Of a stretch of DNA of 64,000 nt, positions 60,641-64,000 are shown one piece after another. How positions within the stretch are numbered: position 1 is the first letter of the stretch; each line of letters opens with the position of its first letter. The notes under the pieces were generated by a model. It was not told the origin of the DNA. It saw only the letters and a program-made list of their open reading frames with translations, and searched no databases. Location: contig NZ_FOYD01000001.1 of the NCBI RefSeq assembly GCF_900115905.1, forward strand, positions 434,001-498,000, in the 5' to 3' direction. The DNA is from Halopseudomonas formosensis. Its GTDB lineage: Bacteria > Pseudomonadota > Gammaproteobacteria > Pseudomonadales > Pseudomonadaceae. A program made the translations under genes and the position numbers.

Positions 60641-60979
60641 ATGAAATCTCGTTCACGCATGCTGCCCGGCCGGGCCGCCCTGGGCGCCGCCGTGGTTCTG
60701 CCGCTGGCGCTGATGTTTGGCGCGGGCGCGCAGGCTGCCCAGTGGGAAAACGGTCAGGAGCTGTATGACAACCTCTGCGGCAAGTGCCACAAGCCTGAAG
60801 TGGGTGTGGGTGTGCCGATCCAGGGGCGTGGTCTGCCGTTCGAGTACGTGAAGGCGATCGTGCGTAACGGCTTCCGCGCCATGCCGGCGTTTCCCGAGGC
60901 CTATATCGATGACGAATCCCTGGCTCAGGTAACCGAGTACATCGCCAGCCTGCCTGCTCACCAGCCGAAGCAGAAATGA
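60641..60979 (+). CDS. pchC: p-Cresol methylhydroxylase cytochrome c subunit
   Basis: A 112-residue precursor of the small cytochrome that takes electrons from PchF and hands them to azurin or another periplasmic carrier. A Sec signal peptide (residues 1-32, ending GAQA-AQ) precedes the heme motif CGKCH. The axial Met is likely the one in FRAMPAFPEAY, and the end is ITEYIASL-like VTEYIASLPAH. The ATG at 60641 follows an AAGGAG site. It binds PchF in an alpha2beta2 enzyme. Confidence 0.95.
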   Translation: MKSRSRMLPGRAALGAAVVLPLALMFGAGAQAAQWENGQELYDNLCGKCHKPEVGVGVPIQGRGLPFEYVKAIVRNGFRAMPAFPEAYIDDESLAQVTEYIASLPAHQPKQK

Positions 60980-60989
60980 GGAGGAGCGC

Positions 60990-61676
60990 ATGAGTATGGA
61001 TCGTCGTTTCGTCCTCAAGGGCATGGCCTTGGGCAGCCTCGCCGGGTTGACTCTGGGCGGTGCCCTGCCTGCCCTGGGTGCGGCCCACGGCAGCCCGCGC
61101 AGTTCAGCGGCTCGCCCCGCGCTGGTGCTGGTCAATCAGGGTGCCGAACAGTCGGCCTTCGTGCAGGGTGCCCGGGCCACCGGTGCGGCGGTACAGGTGC
61201 GCCAGATCGGGGGTGACCTGACCGACCTGCTGAGCCTGCAGAGCCAGCTGGGCAGCGGCCGGAAGATGCGGCTGATCGGCCTGCTGGATGATGCCAGTGC
61301 CGCCCTGGTGGTGGACATGGCGCGCAGCGCCGGCGCCCGCGTCGAATGGCTCGGCCAGCACACCGCCCGGGGTGGTGTCACCCGTCACCGTCTGCTCAAT
61401 ACGGCCAGTGCCGAGGGCTGTGCACGCCAGCTGGGCCGCCAGCTGCATGGCTGCGGTGCCGGCTTCGAGCTGACCGAGGAGCGCTTGGGCAGTGCTGCCC
61501 CGGCCCGCCAGCTGTCCGCCGCACCGCGCAACCAGCGCCACGCTGACCAGTGGGCCGCCGGTATCGGTTATCTGCTGGGTTCGCTGGGTGCCGGTCGTCC
61601 GACCGCCGCTCCGCTGATTGCCCAGGCCGGTGCGCCGCTTGATGGCAGCTTCGTTTCCTTTTCGATCGAGACCTGA
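60990..61676 (+). CDS. pchX: PchX, exported protein of unknown function
   Basis: A 228-residue protein encoded between the cytochrome and flavoprotein genes, the place of pchX in P. putida. The N terminus MSMDRRFVLKGMALGSLAG carries a twin-arginine-type signal (RRFVLK), then a hydrophobic stretch and an Ala-rich cleavage region near residues 31-34. The mature part looks like a small alpha/beta protein (ALVLVNQGAEQSAFVQGARA, GLLDDASAALVVDMARSAGA) with two Cys. No enzymatic motif is visible. It may serve export, assembly or electron transfer of PchF/PchC. Confidence 0.85.
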   Translation: MSMDRRFVLKGMALGSLAGLTLGGALPALGAAHGSPRSSAARPALVLVNQGAEQSAFVQGARATGAAVQVRQIGGDLTDLLSLQSQLGSGRKMRLIGLLDDASAALVVDMARSAGARVEWLGQHTARGGVTRHRLLNTASAEGCARQLGRQLHGCGAGFELTEERLGSAAPARQLSAAPRNQRHADQWAAGIGYLLGSLGAGRPTAAPLIAQAGAPLDGSFVSFSIET

Positions 61677-61689
61677 AGGAGTCTGATCC

Positions 61690-63258
61690 ATGTCTGAACA
61701 GAACAATGGCGTATTGCCCCGCGGCGTGACGCAGCAGGAATTCAACGCAGCGGTGGAGAAGTTCCGCGCCCTGCTGGGTAACGAGAACGTACTGGTGGAA
61801 CAGCAGCAGCTGGTTCCCTACAACAAGATCATGATGTCCGTGGAGAACGCCGCCCACGCGCCCTCCGCCGCAGTCACCGCCACCACCGTGGAACAGGTCC
61901 AGGGTGTAGTGAAGATCTGTAACGAGCACCGCATTCCGATCTGGACCATCTCCACCGGCCGCAACTTCGGTTATGGCTCGGCTGCCCCGGGGCAGCGCGG
62001 TCAGGTCATTCTCGACCTGAAGAAGATGAACAGGATCATCAAGGTCGACCCGGAAATGTGCTACGCCCTGGTCGAGCCGGGCGTGACCTACGGTCAGCTG
62101 TACGACTACATCCAGGAAAACAACCTGCCGGTCATGCTGTCCTTCTCCGCACCCTCGGCCATTGCCGGCCCGGTGGGCAACACCATGGACCGTGGTGTGG
62201 GTTACACCCCCTACGGTGAGCACTTCATGATGCAGTGCGGCATGGAAGTGGTACTGGCCAACGGTGATGTCTATCGCACCGGCATGGGCGGCGTGAAGGG
62301 CAGCAACACCTGGCAGATCTTCAAGTGGGGCTATGGCCCGACCCTGGACGGCATGTTCACCCAGTCCAACTACGGTATCTGCACCAAGATGGGCTTCTGG
62401 CTGATGCCCAAGCCGCCGGTATTCAAGCCCTTCGAGATCATCTTCGAGAACGAGGAAGACATTGTCGAGATCGTCGAGGTCCTGCGTCCACTGCGTATCC
62501 GCGGGATCATCCCCAACTCGGCGGTGATCGCCAATATCCTCTGGGAAGCGGGCAGCGGCAACGTGCGCCGTTCCGACTACATCACCGAGCCGGGCCACAC
62601 CCCCGACGAGATCCAGAAGCAGATCCAGAAGGACACCGGCATGGGTGCCTGGAACCTGTACGCGGCACTGTACGGCACCCAGGAGCAGGTCGACGTCAAC
62701 TGGAAGATCATCGTCGACGAGTTCAAGAAGCTCGGCAAGGGTCGCATCGTCACCCAGGAAGAGGCCGGGGATACCCAGCCCTTCAAGTACCGCGCCGAGC
62801 TGATGTCCGGTGTGCCGAACCTGCAGGAATTCGGTCTGTACAACTGGCGTGGGGGCGGTGGCTCCATGTGGTTCGCGCCGGTGAGCGAGGCCCGTGGCAG
62901 CGAATGCCGCAAACAGGCGGCCATGGCCAAGCGCGTCCTGCACAAGTACGGCCTGGACTATGTTGCGGAGTTCATCGTTGCGCCGCGTGACATGCACCAC
63001 GTCATCGACGTGCTGTACGATCGCACCAACGAGGAAGAAACCCAGCGCGCCGATGCCTGCTTCGCCGAGCTGCTGGACGAGTTCGAGAAGGAAGGTTACG
63101 CCGTATACCGGGTCAATACCCGCTTCCAGGAGCGTGTGGCCCAGAGCTACGGCAAGGCCAAACGGGATCTGGAGCACGCCATCAAGCGTGCGGTGGACCC
63201 GAACAACATCCTGGCGCCGGGCCGGTCCGGTATCGATCTGGACACCTACAAGTCCTGA
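61690..63258 (+). CDS. pchF: p-Cresol methylhydroxylase flavoprotein subunit
   Basis: A 522-residue enzyme of the vanillyl-alcohol-oxidase family that oxidises p-cresol to 4-hydroxybenzyl alcohol and then to the aldehyde with water as oxygen source. In this protein's own numbering Tyr384 (FGLYNWRGG) sits at the known covalent FAD-attachment residue. Tyr95, Glu380, Glu427, His436, Asp440, Tyr473, Arg474 and Arg512, the named active-site residues of the P. putida enzyme, are all present at the same numbers. It has no signal peptide, although the enzyme is reported as periplasmic. Eugenol hydroxylase is a relative, but the pchA-C-X-F order and residues favour p-cresol. Confidence 0.95.
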   Translation: MSEQNNGVLPRGVTQQEFNAAVEKFRALLGNENVLVEQQQLVPYNKIMMSVENAAHAPSAAVTATTVEQVQGVVKICNEHRIPIWTISTGRNFGYGSAAPGQRGQVILDLKKMNRIIKVDPEMCYALVEPGVTYGQLYDYIQENNLPVMLSFSAPSAIAGPVGNTMDRGVGYTPYGEHFMMQCGMEVVLANGDVYRTGMGGVKGSNTWQIFKWGYGPTLDGMFTQSNYGICTKMGFWLMPKPPVFKPFEIIFENEEDIVEIVEVLRPLRIRGIIPNSAVIANILWEAGSGNVRRSDYITEPGHTPDEIQKQIQKDTGMGAWNLYAALYGTQEQVDVNWKIIVDEFKKLGKGRIVTQEEAGDTQPFKYRAELMSGVPNLQEFGLYNWRGGGGSMWFAPVSEARGSECRKQAAMAKRVLHKYGLDYVAEFIVAPRDMHHVIDVLYDRTNEEETQRADACFAELLDEFEKEGYAVYRVNTRFQERVAQSYGKAKRDLEHAIKRAVDPNNILAPGRSGIDLDTYKS

Positions 63259-63280
63259 TCCGCCAGCCGCTGGAAAAGAC

Positions 63281-63307
63281 AAGGGCAGCCCTCGGGCTGC
63301 CCTTTGT
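63281..63307. terminator. Bidirectional terminator after pchF
   Basis: AAGGGCAGCC and GGCTGCCCTT form a perfect 10-bp stem around CTCG. It lies between the convergent pchF and flavoprotein genes. T-rich sequence follows on the plus strand (CCCTTTGTCGTTT), and the minus strand reads TTGTCTTTTCC. Confidence 0.8.
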
Positions 63308-63328
63308 CGTTTCCGGTTTCCGACCCGC

Positions 63329-64000
63329 TCAGCGCATGTCGAACATTTCCTGATGGAAATGCCGGTGCACATCAAAGCCCTGACGGGCGAAGTCTTCGCG
63401 CAGGGCCCGACCGAATCCGGCCGGGCCGCAGAACCAGATGCTCGCCTGCCGCCAGTCGGGTACTGCGGCGCGTATGCGTTCGCCGGTCAGGTAGCCGTCG
63501 CGGCCGCTGATCAGCAGGTGCAGCTGGACCTGCGTGCGGCTGACATCCTCTGTCAGTCGGGCCAGCGCCTCCTCGTCGACCTCCGCGGTGCTGTGGAAGA
63601 AGTCCACCGGGCGGTTGTCCTGCGGGTGACGGGCCAGATGCCGGAGGCGGGCGATGAAAGGGGTGACGCCGATGCCGCCGCCCACCCAGATCTGTCGACG
63701 GCGATCATCATCGAAGGTGAAGCAGCCGTAGGGGCCTTCCACGGCAATCTTCTCACCGACACGCAACTGCTCGCGCAGGGTGCGGGTATGGTCCCCCAGT
63801 TCCTTGACCACGAAACTGATCTGCGGGTCCTGCGGTTGCCAGCAGGAGGCGATTGTGTAGGGGTGGAAGCCCTCGCTGCGATCAGACACGGCGAACGCGA
63901 ACTGACCGGGCTTGTGCCCCGGCCAGCCCGGCACCCGTGCGTCCACCTGCAGGGAACGGACGCCGGGGAAGTAGTGCAATCCGGTAATGCTGCCGGACAC
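63329..64000 (-). CDS. Ferric-reductase/ferredoxin-reductase-like flavoprotein (5' end missing)
   Basis: The frame is still open at the window edge, so only the C-terminal 223 or so residues are seen. An FAD domain of the ferredoxin-NADP reductase fold has HPYTIAS (FAD binding) and GPYGCFTFDD. The NAD(P) domain follows with VGGGIGVTPFIARLRHLA and FCGPAGFGRALREDF. The end HRHFHQEMFDMR is like that of COG4097 predicted ferric reductases, which carry a membrane heme domain in front. Whether that part exists lies outside the window. It converges on pchF; a link to p-cresol use is not evident. Confidence 0.8.
   Translation of the reverse strand: MSGSITGLHYFPGVRSLQVDARVPGWPGHKPGQFAFAVSDRSEGFHPYTIASCWQPQDPQISFVVKELGDHTRTLREQLRVGEKIAVEGPYGCFTFDDDRRRQIWVGGGIGVTPFIARLRHLARHPQDNRPVDFFHSTAEVDEEALARLTEDVSRTQVQLHLLISGRDGYLTGERIRAAVPDWRQASIWFCGPAGFGRALREDFARQGFDVHRHFHQEMFDMR

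Noticed and set aside
61690-63258. Eugenol hydroxylase or vanillyl-alcohol oxidase instead of PchF
   Set aside because: The gene order pchA-C-X-F and the match of all named p-cresol methylhydroxylase residues at identical numbers favour PchF.

Overview
The window is chromosomal DNA of a gammaproteobacterium of the Pseudomonadaceae. Two stretches of core genes follow the order I know from Pseudomonas aeruginosa: hflC-DUF2065-hisZ-purA ... tRNA-Leu-rnr-rlmB-rpsF-rpsR-DUF2232-rplI-dnaB, and retS-purD-purH-fis-dusB-DUF3426-prmA-accC-accB-aroQ-dsbD. Base composition is GC-rich throughout. I cannot name the species; a Pseudomonas or Halopseudomonas-like organism is my best guess. There is no IS element, prophage, integrase or CRISPR array.

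Layout. 1-3342: core genes (hflC end, DUF2065, hisZ, purA). 3343-26280: a roughly 23 kb accessory block set between purA and the tRNA-Leu/rnr cluster. It carries an AraC-type regulator, a sigma-54 activator (AcoR type), the maturation genes qhpF, qhpE and qhpG, a convergent aldehyde dehydrogenase, the quinohemoprotein amine dehydrogenase genes qhpA-qhpD-qhpC-qhpB, a porin, a five-gene acyl-CoA degradation set (SDR dehydrogenase, thiolase, acyl-CoA dehydrogenase, AMP-dependent ligase, alpha-methylacyl-CoA racemase) and a divalent-anion transporter. 26281-36086: two tandem tRNA-Leu(CAG) genes and housekeeping genes up to dnaB and ygiQ. 36278-50147: a core block on the minus strand headed by the GacS-binding hybrid sensor RetS. 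50381-55840: DUF2333, yciH/SUI1, a MATE exporter, cmoM, an outer-membrane protein, an unknown protein and phhB. 55849-63307: a p-cresol catabolic locus (aryl-alcohol dehydrogenase, phenol-sensing sigma-54 regulator, pchA-pchC-pchX-pchF). The window ends inside a ferric-reductase-like flavoprotein.

How the genes work together. The amine block should oxidise a primary amine in the periplasm: QhpA/B/C hold two c-type hemes and the cysteine tryptophylquinone cofactor, which QhpD, QhpG, QhpE and QhpF build, trim and export. The aldehyde would then be oxidised by the dehydrogenase, activated to a CoA thioester and degraded. Two strong sigma-54 promoters face away from each other between the aldehyde dehydrogenase gene and qhpA, which ties both to the neighbouring sigma-54 activator. 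The racemase and the HSD10-like dehydrogenase hint at 2-methyl-branched acids, but no enoyl-CoA hydratase is present locally.

In the p-cresol locus, PchF/PchC oxidise p-cresol to 4-hydroxybenzaldehyde through 4-hydroxybenzyl alcohol, and PchA makes 4-hydroxybenzoate. The regulator keeps the zinc-site and phenol-contact residues of MopR/DmpR sensors. PchX, of unknown function, carries a twin-arginine-type signal while PchF has none, which suggests co-export. The most interesting leads are PchX as a Tat export partner, the sigma-54-controlled amine locus with its linked branched-acyl module, and two tiny translationally coupled ORFs next to retS.
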